Source: VFZN01 sp050249615 (GTDB lineage: Bacteria > Acidobacteriota > Vicinamibacteria > Vicinamibacterales > UBA2999). From it: a stretch of 64,000 nt of DNA. Positions 25,934 to 37,884 of this stretch are shown piece after piece. The notes beneath the pieces were generated by a model, which saw nothing but the letters and a program-made list of their open reading frames with translations, was not told the DNA's origin and searched no databases. The stretch is taken from contig JBFWQE010000011.1 in assembly GCA_050249615.1 (NCBI GenBank), positions 3,672 to 67,671 on the forward strand, in the 5' to 3' direction. The position numbers and the translations under genes are program-made. Numbering within the stretch: the stretch's first letter is position 1; each line of letters opens with the position of its first letter.

Positions 25934-26938
25934 TTACGACGCTTTCACCGTGAAGTTCACGTCGCGCGTCAAGACCTTGCCCGAGACCTTGTCGCTGATC
26001 TTCACGGCCAGGCGATAGTCCCCCTCGCCGAAGCTCGCCAGCGGCACCGTGATGCCACCGGGCACCGGGAACTTGGCGGGGTCGAACTGCGGCGGCAGGT
26101 TCGAGGCGTTGATGGTCTGCGGGTTCGTCTTGTTGAAGAACTTCTCCGCGTCGCCTTCCTTCTTGTGGAACTCGTACTCCATCACGATGTTCGGCTTCCC
26201 GGCCGGGTCGAGGCCCGCGTTGTAGACCTGGAAGAAGATGGAGAGCTCCTCGCTCTTGGCGAACTCCATGTCGGCGGCGGGCATCAGCTCCTGGGCGCCG
26301 AAGACGAAGGGCCGCTCGCGCGACTCCTCGGGGCTCAGCGGCGCGCTCAGCATGTTCACCTTGTCGGTGACCAGGACCGAGCTCGTACTGATCTCGCCGT
26401 TCTGGAAGTCGGGGACCACGACCTGCTGCTTGAGCAGGCCCATCTTGGCGACCTGGCCGCGCGGCGCCTTCTCGGGCAGCCGCTCCTTCATCGCGACGTA
26501 GACGTCGTAGGTGCCGGGCGTGGCCATGAAGACGCGGTGCAACTTGCCGCTGGAAACCTGAGCCGCCGGGACGAAGTGGATGTCGTCCCACGGATATTCC
26601 GGCTTCTTCTTGTCCTTGGGGTCGGGCGTCTGGGCGGGATTGACCACGCGGATGTACATGGCCACGTCGGCGGCGGGCGCCCCCTTCACGTCGAGGACGA
26701 ACGGCACGAACGTGCGCGCCTCCTGCGACTTCAGGAAGTAGGGTGTCATCGTCATCTCGATGTCGGTCGGCCCGGGCTGTCCGGCCATGACGCCGTCCAC
26801 GAGCTTCACGACCTGCTCGATCTCCCGCTGCTCTTCCTTGCTGCGCTTCTTGGTGTCGGGCTTGGCCGACTGCGCCAGCGCGAAAGTGCCGGAGAACACA
26901 ACGGCGACGGCGAGTGCAACAACACGACGAATGGCCAT
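25934..26938 (-). CDS. Secreted protein of unknown function
   Basis: The 334-residue product has a signal peptide (MAIRRVVALAVAVVFSGTFALAQ). A basic/acidic linker follows, then beta-rich segments such as FVPFVLDVKGAPAADVAMYI, GTYDVYVAMKERLPEK and YRLAVKISDKVSGKVLTRDV that read like two immunoglobulin-like folds. FVFGAQELMPA resembles phrases in acidobacterial GWxTD-type exported proteins, but the GWxTD motif itself is absent. No catalytic residues are recognisable. The ATG at 26938 is preceded by GAGGAGAT at eight bases; an upstream ATG lacks support. A good -35/-10 pair lies upstream. Confidence 0.7.
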   Translation of the reverse strand: MAIRRVVALAVAVVFSGTFALAQSAKPDTKKRSKEEQREIEQVVKLVDGVMAGQPGPTDIEMTMTPYFLKSQEARTFVPFVLDVKGAPAADVAMYIRVVNPAQTPDPKDKKKPEYPWDDIHFVPAAQVSSGKLHRVFMATPGTYDVYVAMKERLPEKAPRGQVAKMGLLKQQVVVPDFQNGEISTSSVLVTDKVNMLSAPLSPEESRERPFVFGAQELMPAADMEFAKSEELSIFFQVYNAGLDPAGKPNIVMEYEFHKKEGDAEKFFNKTNPQTINASNLPPQFDPAKFPVPGGITVPLASFGEGDYRLAVKISDKVSGKVLTRDVNFTVKAS

Positions 26939-26988
26939 TCTCAAGATCTCCTCAACGCACGTATTCCCCACGTACCCGCGAATTACCC

Positions 26989-27018
26989 ATCATAGAAGCC
27001 GCGCCAGAGGGAAGTCAA
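26989..27018 (-). promoter_or_regulatory. Sigma-70-type promoter (TTGACT-N18-TATGAT)
   Basis: On the minus strand TTGACT (27013-27018) and TATGAT (26989-26994) are separated by 18 bp. The predicted leader is about 44 nt and contains the GAGGAGAT ribosome site of the secreted-protein gene. This is the clearest classical promoter in the window and contrasts with the leaderless promoters nearby. Confidence 0.65.
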
Positions 27019-27102
27019 TCGCCGGACGGGGTCTCAGTGGCCGGGCTCGGCGACATGGAGGGTCGGCCGGGTCCGGCCCGTCCGTAGGGCATTCTGCCCG
27101 CC

Positions 27103-27108
27103 TATAAT
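27103..27108 (+). promoter_or_regulatory. Leaderless -10 box for glgC (TATAAT)
   Basis: A perfect TATAAT ends nine bases before the glgC ATG at 27118, so the mRNA would begin within about two bases of the start codon. No Shine-Dalgarno fits in the gap. No good -35 is seen at 17 bp spacing. Confidence 0.6.
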
Positions 27109-27117
27109 CAGTGACGC

Positions 27118-28392
27118 ATGAAGCCCGACGACGTGCTCGTCATCGTGCTGGCCGGAGGGGTGGGCGAGCGCCTCGCGCCCCTGACACGCGATCGGGCCAA
27201 GCCCGCCGTGTACTTCGGCGGCCCATACCGCATCATCGACTTCGTCCTGAGCAACTGCATCAACTCGGGACTGCGGCGCGTCTTCATCGCCACGCAGTAC
27301 AAATCGCTCTCCCTCAACCGCCACGTCCGGCAGGGCTGGAGCATCGTGTCCGAGGAGCTCGGTGAGTTCATCGAGATCCTGCCCCCGCAGAAGCGCGTCG
27401 GCGAGCAGTGGTACCAGGGAACGGCGGACGCCGTCTACCAGAACCTCTACTCCATCGTGCGCGAGGAGCCCCGGTACGTGGTGGTCCTGGCAGGCGATCA
27501 CGTCTACAAGATGGACTACCTCAAGATGCTGCGGTTCCACCAGGAGAAGGACGCCACCGTCACCCTGGCCGCCATCGAGGTGCCCATCGAGGACGGCCGG
27601 CGCTTCGGCATCGTCGCGGTGGACGACACCGATCGGGTCACCGGCTTCGCGGAGAAGCCCGCCCAGCCCCCGGCCATGCCCGGTCAGCCGCACATGGCCC
27701 TGGCGTCGATGGGCATCTACGTGTTCAACAGCGAGGTGCTCGTGCGCGCCCTGGAGACCGACGCGGCCGACCCGGCAAGCCAGCACGATTTCGGCAAGAA
27801 CATCATCCCCTCGCTCATCCCGGGCGGGCGGATGTACGCCTACCCGTTCTACGACGAGAACAAGAAGGCGGCGAAGTACTGGCGCGACATCGGCACGCTG
27901 GACGCCTACTTCGAGGCGAACATGGACCTCTGCCAGGTGAACCCCGAGTTCAACCTGTACGACCCCGAATGGCTGCTCCGCACCTACATGCCCCAGGCGC
28001 CGCCGGCGAAGTTCGTCTTCGCCGAGGACTGGCGCCGGGGCGAAGCGCAGGACTCGCTCATCTCGCAGGGCTGCATCGTCTCGGGCAGCCGCATCCACGG
28101 CAGCATCCTGTGCCCCAACGTGCGCGTGCACAGCTTCTGCACGATCGACCAGTCGATCCTCATGCCGGGCGTGCGCGTCGGACGCCACGCGCAGATCCGG
28201 CGGGCGATCATCGATCGCGACGTGCACATTCCGCGCGGCGCGCGGATTGGATACGATCCCGACGAGGATCGCCGCCGGCACACCGTGAGCGAGGGCGGCG
28301 TCGTCGTGGTGGCCGCAGGCGAGGAGCCGCTCATCGGACCGATCGACGACGAGGCGCTGAGGCTCGAGGCCGAGGCGGATCGCCGTGGATAG
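27118..28392 (+). CDS. glgC: Glucose-1-phosphate adenylyltransferase
   Basis: GlgC makes ADP-glucose from glucose-1-phosphate and ATP, the controlling step of bacterial glycogen synthesis. The 424-residue product has the nucleotide-binding start VLAGGVGERLAPLTRDRAKPAV, the activator-site region YRIIDFVLSNC, WYQGTADAV and the catalytic VVLAGDHVYKMDY. FAEKPAQPP and SMGIYVFNSEVL follow, then a left-handed beta-helix domain (SRIHGSILCPNVRVHS). It stands alone upstream of eno and gpmA, with no glgA or glgB in view. Confidence 0.96.
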   Translation: MKPDDVLVIVLAGGVGERLAPLTRDRAKPAVYFGGPYRIIDFVLSNCINSGLRRVFIATQYKSLSLNRHVRQGWSIVSEELGEFIEILPPQKRVGEQWYQGTADAVYQNLYSIVREEPRYVVVLAGDHVYKMDYLKMLRFHQEKDATVTLAAIEVPIEDGRRFGIVAVDDTDRVTGFAEKPAQPPAMPGQPHMALASMGIYVFNSEVLVRALETDAADPASQHDFGKNIIPSLIPGGRMYAYPFYDENKKAAKYWRDIGTLDAYFEANMDLCQVNPEFNLYDPEWLLRTYMPQAPPAKFVFAEDWRRGEAQDSLISQGCIVSGSRIHGSILCPNVRVHSFCTIDQSILMPGVRVGRHAQIRRAIIDRDVHIPRGARIGYDPDEDRRRHTVSEGGVVVVAAGEEPLIGPIDDEALRLEAEADRRG

Positions 28393-28396
28393 ACGC

Positions 28397-28559
28397 GTCA
28401 CGGCAACACGAAGGACGCGAAGGACACGACGCAAGGGTTTGAAGCTCGAAGGCGCAGAGGCGCACCATTGGTTCTCTGGACGGCCGCTGGCTCAGAGCAG
28501 AGTCGTCCCGCGTCGTGGCTCGCTCCGCGCTCGTCGTGTCCTTCGTGTTCCCGTGACAG
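28397..28559. repeat. Imperfect inverted repeat, CACGAAGGA family, between glgC and eno
   Basis: The left arm, from 28397, reads GTCACGGCAACACGAAGGA, with an extra CGCGAAGGA before CACGACG. The right arm ends at 28559 and its reverse complement reads GTCACGGGAACACGAAGGA then CACGACG. The arms flank about 100 bp. The last 25 bp of the right arm (28535-28559) are identical to 29972-29996, in front of gpmA, so this is a mobile-like or conserved intergenic element. Confidence 0.8.
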
Positions 28560-28581
28560 GGCTGCTGACCAGGAGAGCGAT

Positions 28582-29880
28582 GTGACGATTACCGAGGTGC
28601 GTGGGCGAGAGGTGCTGGACTCGCGGGGGAACCCGACGGTCGAAGTGGACGTGGTGCTCGAAGGCGGGGCGCGGGGGCGCGCGGGCGTGCCGTCCGGGGC
28701 CTCGACCGGCGAGCGCGAGGCCCTGGAACTCAGGGACGGCGACAAGGGCCGCTATCTCGGCAAGGGCGTCACGAAGGCGGTGTCGCACGTCAACGGCGAG
28801 ATCGCTGGCGCGGTGATCGGCCGATCGTTCGACTCGCTCCGCGCGCTGGACGAGGCCATGATCGCGCTCGATGGCACCCCGGCAAAGGCCCGTCTGGGCG
28901 CCAATGCCATCCTCGGGGTCTCGATGGCGGCGCTCAAGGCCGAGGCTGCGTCCGCGGGCCGGCCCCTCTACGCACACATTGCGGAACTGGCGGGCAACCG
29001 CGGCGGCTTCACGCTGCCCGTCCCGATGATGAACATCCTCAACGGCGGCGCGCACGCGGACTCGAACGTGGACTTCCAGGAGTTCATGGTCATGCCCGTC
29101 GGGTTCCCGTCCTTCCGCGAAGGGCTGCGGGCTGGCGCCGAGATCTTCCATGCCCTGCGCTCGATCCTGAAAGGCCGCGGGCTCTCCACCGGCGTCGGCG
29201 ACGAGGGCGGCTTCGCGCCGAACCTGAGGTCGAACCGCGAGGCCGTCGAGGTGGTGCTGGAGGCCATCGGCACGGCTGGCGGCAAGGCCGGCGAGAACGT
29301 GTTCATCGCGCTCGACGTCGCGTCGAGCGAGTTCTGGTCCGGCGATGGCAGGTACGAGTTCCACAAGTCGGGCGAGCCGGCCCGCGATTCCGAGGGCATG
29401 GTCGCCCTCTACGCGGAGTGGTGCCGCCAGTACCCCATCATCTCCATCGAGGACGGGTGCGCCGAGCAGGATTGGCGCGGCTGGGCGATGCTGACGAACG
29501 AGATCGGCTCGAAGGTCCAGCTGGTTGGCGACGACGTGTTCGTGACCAATCCATCCATCCTGCGCAAGGGCATCGACGAGGGCGTGGCCAACGCGCTGCT
29601 GGTGAAGCTCAACCAGATCGGTACCGTCACCGAGACACTCGATGCCATCGCCATGGCCAGCGCCGCCGGGTACCGCAGCGTCATCTCGCACCGCTCCGGA
29701 GAGACGGAGGACTCCACCATCGCCGACCTCGCCGTCGGCACCGCCGCGGGACAGATCAAGACGGGCTCGGCCTCGCGCAGCGACCGGGTGGCGAAGTACA
29801 ACCAGCTGCTGCGCATCGAAGAAGAGCTGGGCGCCGCCGCCAAATACGCCGGCCGCGCCGCCATCAAGCAGTTGACATGA
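28582..29880 (+). CDS. eno: Enolase (phosphopyruvate hydratase)
   Basis: Enolase interconverts 2-phosphoglycerate and phosphoenolpyruvate in glycolysis. The 432-residue product begins at a GTG (TITEVRGREVLDSRGNPTVEVDV) with AGGAGAG a few bases upstream. Conserved blocks include VPSGASTGEREALELRDGD, GANAILGVSMA, the catalytic region SIEDGCAEQDW, LLVKLNQIGTVTETLDA and SHRSGETEDSTIADLAVG. A longer frame upstream falls in the repeat element and was rejected. It is followed by gpmA, the preceding glycolytic step. Confidence 0.97.
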   Translation: MTITEVRGREVLDSRGNPTVEVDVVLEGGARGRAGVPSGASTGEREALELRDGDKGRYLGKGVTKAVSHVNGEIAGAVIGRSFDSLRALDEAMIALDGTPAKARLGANAILGVSMAALKAEAASAGRPLYAHIAELAGNRGGFTLPVPMMNILNGGAHADSNVDFQEFMVMPVGFPSFREGLRAGAEIFHALRSILKGRGLSTGVGDEGGFAPNLRSNREAVEVVLEAIGTAGGKAGENVFIALDVASSEFWSGDGRYEFHKSGEPARDSEGMVALYAEWCRQYPIISIEDGCAEQDWRGWAMLTNEIGSKVQLVGDDVFVTNPSILRKGIDEGVANALLVKLNQIGTVTETLDAIAMASAAGYRSVISHRSGETEDSTIADLAVGTAAGQIKTGSASRSDRVAKYNQLLRIEEELGAAAKYAGRAAIKQLT

Positions 29881-29996
29881 CCGGGAACACGAAGGCACGA
29901 AGAACACGAAGGACGCACGAAGTCATCACGGGTGGGATGCGAACGTTCTTCGTGGTCTTCATCGCGACCTTCGTGTCCTTCGTGTTCCCGTGACAG
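29879..29996. repeat. Second CACGAAGGA-family inverted repeat, between eno and gpmA
   Basis: The left arm begins with the eno stop and reads GGGAACACGAAGG, then CACGAAGAACACGAAGGACG. The right arm reads as its imperfect complement and ends CTTCGTGTTCCCGTGACAG. The arms are about 45 nt with a short centre, so an RNA copy could form a long hairpin. Its right 25 bp are identical to those before eno. Confidence 0.8.
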
Positions 29997-30010
29997 TGAC
30001 GAGGGGCACC

Positions 30011-30757
30011 ATGCACAGAGTTGTTCTACTCCGCCACGGCGAATCCACCTGGAACAAGGAGAACCGATTCACCGGCTGGACCGATGTCGACCTGAGCGAG
30101 AAAGGCCGCGAGGAGGCAGTGGCCGCGGGACAGCTGCTCAAGCAGGAGGGCTTCTCGTTCGACCTGGCGTTCACCAGCGTGCTGACGCGGGCCATCCGCA
30201 CGTGCTGGATTGCGCTCGACGAGCTCGGCGAGCTGTGGATACCGGTGCAGCGCAGCTGGCGCCTGAACGAGCGGCACTACGGGGCGCTCCAGGGGCTGAA
30301 CAAGGCCGAGACGGCCCAGAAACACGGTGAGGCTCAGGTGAAGATCTGGCGACGTGCCTACGACATCGCCCCGCCCCCGCTCACGCCCGACGACGAGCGG
30401 CACCCGTCGCGCGACCGGCGGTATGCCTCCCTGTCACCCGCGGAACTGCCGCTGACCGAGTCCCTGAAGGATACCGTGGCGCGGTTCCTGCCCTACTGGC
30501 ACGACGCCATCGCCCCTGCCATCGCCAGTGGCCAACGCGTCCTGATTGCTGCGCACGGCAACTCGCTGCGCGCCCTCGTGAAGTACCTCGACAACATTTC
30601 CGACCAGGACATCGTCGAGCTCAACATCCCGACTGGGATCCCGCTCGTGTACGAACTGGATGCGTCGCTGAAACCGATCCGGAACTACTACCTGGGCGAT
30701 CCGGAGGCCGCGAAGAAGGCCGCAGCCGCAGTGGCGAGCCAGGCCTCCGGAAGGTAG
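30011..30757 (+). CDS. gpmA: 2,3-bisphosphoglycerate-dependent phosphoglycerate mutase
   Basis: This enzyme interconverts 3- and 2-phosphoglycerate. The 248-residue product starts MHRVVLLRHGESTWN with the phosphohistidine His9. It has RLNERHYGALQGLNKAETA with the catalytic Glu, and IAAHGNSLRALVKYLDNIS with the second His near 183, all typical of the cofactor-dependent class. GAGGGG precedes the ATG by four bases. The tail (AAKKAAAAVASQASGR) is a little longer and Ala-rich. It is adjacent to eno, the next enzyme of the pathway. Confidence 0.96.
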   Translation: MHRVVLLRHGESTWNKENRFTGWTDVDLSEKGREEAVAAGQLLKQEGFSFDLAFTSVLTRAIRTCWIALDELGELWIPVQRSWRLNERHYGALQGLNKAETAQKHGEAQVKIWRRAYDIAPPPLTPDDERHPSRDRRYASLSPAELPLTESLKDTVARFLPYWHDAIAPAIASGQRVLIAAHGNSLRALVKYLDNISDQDIVELNIPTGIPLVYELDASLKPIRNYYLGDPEAAKKAAAAVASQASGR

Positions 30758-30804
30758 GCCGCCAGAAGGGGGAGCAACGGGGCCTCAGCCCCCTCGAATG
30801 GGCA

Positions 30805-30826
30805 CGCCGGGCCTCGAGTCCCGGCG
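30805..30826. terminator. Candidate bidirectional terminator hairpins after gpmA
   Basis: CGCCGGG (30805-30811) pairs with CCCGGCG (30820-30826), and a smaller GGGGC-CTCA-GCCCC hairpin sits at 30779-30792. Both lie in the 76-bp gap between convergent genes. No T tract is present. Confidence 0.4.
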
Positions 30827-30833
30827 CTCCAGG

Positions 30834-31151
30834 CTAATTGGCCTCTTCGACCCTGGCCTCTTCGGCCGCAATCCGCAGCGAGCGCAGGAAGCGGCGGTCG
30901 CTGACGGTCATCTCGTAGGGCTTGCGGGCCGAGACGGTGCGGGCCACGGCACCCACCCTGGCGGGCACCCCGGGCGAATCCGGCGCCTGGGAGCGGTTCA
31001 CGAAGCCGACCACGGCCTCGAGGTTCACCTTCATCTCGTAGCCCGCCGCCCGCGCCCGCTCGCGGCAGGCCTCCACCTCGGCACTGTTCGACACGGCGGC
31101 CGCAATGGCATCGGCCAGCTCACGGGCAAACCGGTTGACCACGTCATCCAT
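30834..31151 (-). CDS. Small hypothetical cytoplasmic protein
   Basis: The 105-residue product starts MDDVVNRFARELADAIAAAV and is mostly helical in its first half. A middle segment (YEMKVNLEAVVGFVNRS) follows, then a basic C-terminal region KPYEMTVSDRRFLRSLRIA. A strong AGGAGGGG lies eight bases before the ATG, which decides the start and supports a real gene. I do not recognise the family. It is transcribed away from mutA. Confidence 0.6.
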   Translation of the reverse strand: MDDVVNRFARELADAIAAAVSNSAEVEACRERARAAGYEMKVNLEAVVGFVNRSQAPDSPGVPARVGAVARTVSARKPYEMTVSDRRFLRSLRIAAEEARVEEAN

Positions 31152-31364
31152 GGGACGGCCCCTCCTCACCCTCGTGCCAACCGGCTGGGCTCCGGAGGCG
31201 GTTGCTGACAGCTCCCCACCGGGCGGGGGGTTGGCGTCGGCGCAAAGTCGTCATGGGCGGGACGATGTTGGGGATTCGGGGTTCATTCTAGGGACGGCAC
31301 TAGTAGGTGTCAAGGAGGAAAGCACAATAAGTTGTGTCCGCTGTGCGACTTGGACGACGGGCGG

Positions 31365-31370
31365 TAGAAT
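31365..31370 (+). promoter_or_regulatory. Leaderless -10 box for mutA (TAGAAT)
   Basis: TAGAAT ends seven bases before the ATG at 31378. An earlier in-frame ATG at 31369 overlaps the box and would not be on the transcript. No Shine-Dalgarno precedes the chosen start. Confidence 0.5.
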
Positions 31371-31377
31371 GCCGGCC

Positions 31378-32941
<1,564 letters not shown>

Positions 32942-32949
<8 letters not shown>

Positions 32950-33946
32950 CGCCCTGCTCGCTGTCGAGGGGTTGACCACCGCCTTCGAGACGTCGGCGGG
33001 CAGGCTCACGGCCGTCAACGGCGTGTCGTTCGAGATCCGCCGTGGCGAGACCCTGGGTCTCGTGGGCGAATCCGGCAGCGGCAAGTCGGTGACGGCCTTC
33101 TCCATCATCCGGCTGGTGCAGCCGCCAGGGAGGGTGCTGGCGGGCCGGGTGCTGTTCCAGGGGCGCGACCTCATCTCGCTGCCCGGGGACGACATGCGCC
33201 AGGTCCGCGGCGCCGGCATCGGCTTCGTCTTCCAGGAGCCCATGGCGGCACTGAACCCGGTGATGCGCGTCGGCGATCACATCGCGGAGGCTCTGCGCGT
33301 ACACGGGCTGGCCACGCGCACCGAGGCGCGCGCGCGCGCCATCGACCTGCTCCGCGCGGTCCGGATCACCGATGCCGAGCGCCGGGTGGACGACTACCCG
33401 CACCAGCTCTCGGGAGGCATGCGCCAGCGGGTCATGATGGCCATCGCGCTCGCCTGCCGACCGCCGCTGGTGATCGCCGACGAGCCGACCACGGCACTGG
33501 ACGTGACGGTGCAGGCGCAGATCCTCGAGTTGCTGAGGGACATGAAGCGCGAATTCGGGATCAGCCTGCTGCTCATCACGCACGACCTCGGGGTCGTGGC
33601 CGAGACCGCCGATCGCGTCGCCATCATGTACGCCGGCCGCATTGTCGAGCAGGGGTCGGTGCGCGACATCTTCAAGGAGCCTGCTCATCCGTACACCCGC
33701 GGGCTGCTGGCGTCGATCCCGGGGGGCGCGGCCGGATCGAGGCTCCATGCCATCGAGGGGACGGTGCCCAACCTCGCGTCCCTGCCGCCGGGCTGCTCGT
33801 TCGCCCCGCGCTGCGGCGAGCGCATGCCGGTATGCACGTCGGCGTTCCCCGACGCCACGGCAATAGGCCCGGAGCACACGGTGCGGTGTTATCTGCACCC
33901 GACTCCCGACTCCCGACGGCCGGCTCCCGCCGAGGTACGCAGCTGA
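32942..33946 (+). CDS. oppD: Oligopeptide/dipeptide ABC transporter ATP-binding protein (OppD/DppD type)
   Basis: The 334-residue ATPase has Walker A GESGSGKS, a Q-loop GFVFQEPMAALNPVM, signature LSGGMRQRV, Walker B PLVIADEPTTALD and switch His in LITHDLGVVAE. The C-terminal oligopeptide extension with conserved cysteines (GCSFAPRCGERMPVC and VRCYLHP) binds a 4Fe-4S-like site in this family. The last 14 residues (TPDSRRPAPAEVRS) are encoded partly by a GACTCCC tandem repeat found elsewhere only between genes. The ATG lies inside the mutA 3' end. No permease or binding protein is nearby. Confidence 0.9.
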
Positions 33947-34827
33947 TGCCCCCCCTCGTCGAAGTCCGCCACCTGGTGAAGCACTTCACGCGGGGCGGCG
34001 GCCCGTTCCGCCCCAGGTCCGTGATCCGCGCGGTGGACGATGTGAGCTTTCACATCGAAGAGGGCGAGACCTTCGCACTCGTGGGCGAGTCGGGCAGCGG
34101 GAAGAGCACGACGGGCCGGTGCATGCTGCGGCTCGTGGAGCCCACCTCAGGCGAGGTCCGGTTCCGGGGCGAAGACGTGTTGAAGTTCCCGGGCGCCCGG
34201 CTGCGCGCGGCCCGCCGCGAGATGCAGATGGTCTTCCAGGATCCCTTCTCCTCGCTGAACCCGCGGATGCGCGCGTTCACGATCGTAGAGGAACCGCTCG
34301 TCATCCACCGGATGGGATCGACGAGCGAGCGCCGCGAGCGCGTGGCCGAGCTCTTCCGGCTCGTGGGGTTGGATCCCGCGCACCTGGATCGGTATCCCCA
34401 CGAGTTCAGCGGCGGCCAGCGGCAGCGCATCGGACTCGCGCGGGCGCTCGCGCTCAACCCGTCGTTCATCATCGCGGACGAGCCCGTGTCGGCGCTGGAT
34501 GTGTCCATCCAGGCGCAGGTCATCAACCTGCTCATGGACCTCCAGCAGCAACTGAAGCTCACCTACCTGTTCGTGGCACACGACCTGCGGCTGGTCAGGC
34601 ACATCTCGAACCGCGTGGCGGTGATGTACCTCGGGAAGATCGTGGAAATGGGGGAGACGGCACAGATCTTCGGCGCCGCCCGCCACCCCTACACCAGGGC
34701 GCTGCTATCCTCCGTGCCGGTGACCGATCCGGACGCCCCACGCGGGCGCATCGAGCTGGACCCGGCCGCTGTGGACCGTGAAGCGCCGCTCCGCGAGGTC
34801 GCCGCGGGACACTGGGTGGCAATCTAG
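33946..34827 (+). CDS. oppF: Oligopeptide/dipeptide ABC transporter ATP-binding protein (OppF/DppF type)
   Basis: The 293-residue ATPase contains Walker A GESGSGKS, MVFQDPFSSLNPRMR, signature FSGGQRQRI, Walker B FIIADEPVSALD and the switch in LFVAHDLRLVRHIS. The C-terminal extension is shorter than in OppD and the cysteine cluster is missing. Its ATG overlaps the oppD stop by one base (TGATG). Together they form the two nucleotide-binding subunits of a peptide importer whose membrane and binding subunits must be elsewhere. Confidence 0.9.
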   Translation: MPPLVEVRHLVKHFTRGGGPFRPRSVIRAVDDVSFHIEEGETFALVGESGSGKSTTGRCMLRLVEPTSGEVRFRGEDVLKFPGARLRAARREMQMVFQDPFSSLNPRMRAFTIVEEPLVIHRMGSTSERRERVAELFRLVGLDPAHLDRYPHEFSGGQRQRIGLARALALNPSFIIADEPVSALDVSIQAQVINLLMDLQQQLKLTYLFVAHDLRLVRHISNRVAVMYLGKIVEMGETAQIFGAARHPYTRALLSSVPVTDPDAPRGRIELDPAAVDREAPLREVAAGHWVAI

Positions 34828-34828
34828 G

Positions 34829-34905
34829 TTCTCGGGTTCTCGGGTTCTCAGGTTCTCAGGTTCTGGGGGTTCTCGGGTTCTCGGGCTCTCGGGTTCGGGG
34901 TTCTT
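34829..34905. repeat. GGTTCTCG 8-bp tandem array
   Basis: About nine degenerate copies of GGTTCTCG/GGTTCTCA fill the gap between the convergent oppF and ATPase stops. A second block of the same word is at 35.7 kb. Confidence 0.85.
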
Positions 34906-34914
34906 GGTTCAACC

Positions 34915-35646
<732 letters not shown>

Positions 35647-35652
35647 AGGGTC

Positions 35653-35658
35653 AGTCTA
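35653..35658 (-). promoter_or_regulatory. Leaderless -10 box for the MacB/LolD-like ATPase (TAGACT)
   Basis: On the minus strand TAGACT is followed by GACCCT and the ATG at 35646. The six-base gap predicts a leaderless mRNA. Confidence 0.45.
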
Positions 35659-35685
35659 CATGGACGTCACGAGGAAGGACGGGGT

Positions 35686-35760
35686 TCCGGTTCCTGGGTT
35701 CGGAGGTTCTGGGGTTCTCGGGTTCTGCGGTTCTCGACTCCCGACTCCCGACTCCCGACG
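35686..35760. repeat. Mixed GGTTCTCG and GACTCCC tandem arrays
   Basis: Degenerate GGTTCTGG/GGTTCTCG copies run into three copies of the 7-mer GACTCCC just before the acs stop. The GACTCCC word recurs at 33.9 kb and, reversed, at 39.4 kb. Confidence 0.8.
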
Positions 35761-35766
35761 AAAAGC

Positions 35767-37710
<1,944 letters not shown>

Positions 37711-37717
37711 GGGGGGG

Positions 37718-37723
37718 ATTATA
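37718..37723 (-). promoter_or_regulatory. Leaderless -10 box for acsA (TATAAT)
   Basis: On the minus strand a perfect TATAAT is followed by seven C residues and then the ATG. The upstream side abuts a GGTGCA heptamer array, and no -35 is recognisable within the array. Confidence 0.65.
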
Positions 37724-37808
37724 GGTGCAAGGTGCTGGGTGCAGGGTGCAGGGTGCAGGGGTGCAAGGTGCGGGGGCAAGGGTGCCGACAGGTGCGGACA
37801 GGTGCTGG
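37724..37808. repeat. GGGTGCA 7-bp tandem array
   Basis: About ten degenerate copies of GGGTGCA/GGTGCAA/GGTGCGG run from the acsA -10 box into the gap. The same word family occurs next to the DUF1015 promoter at 57.0 kb. Confidence 0.85.
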
Positions 37809-37884
37809 CGGGCTATCGAGCGCTGAAGCTCCGAGGGCGAGCGAGGGCAGGGCCTGCCCACCGTAGCACGGAGGGCGAGGTGGG

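Noticed and set aside
31152..31377. Possible cobalamin riboswitch before the B12-dependent mutase
   Set aside because: No B12-box-like conserved word or matching helices were found, and a leaderless start leaves no room for a leader.
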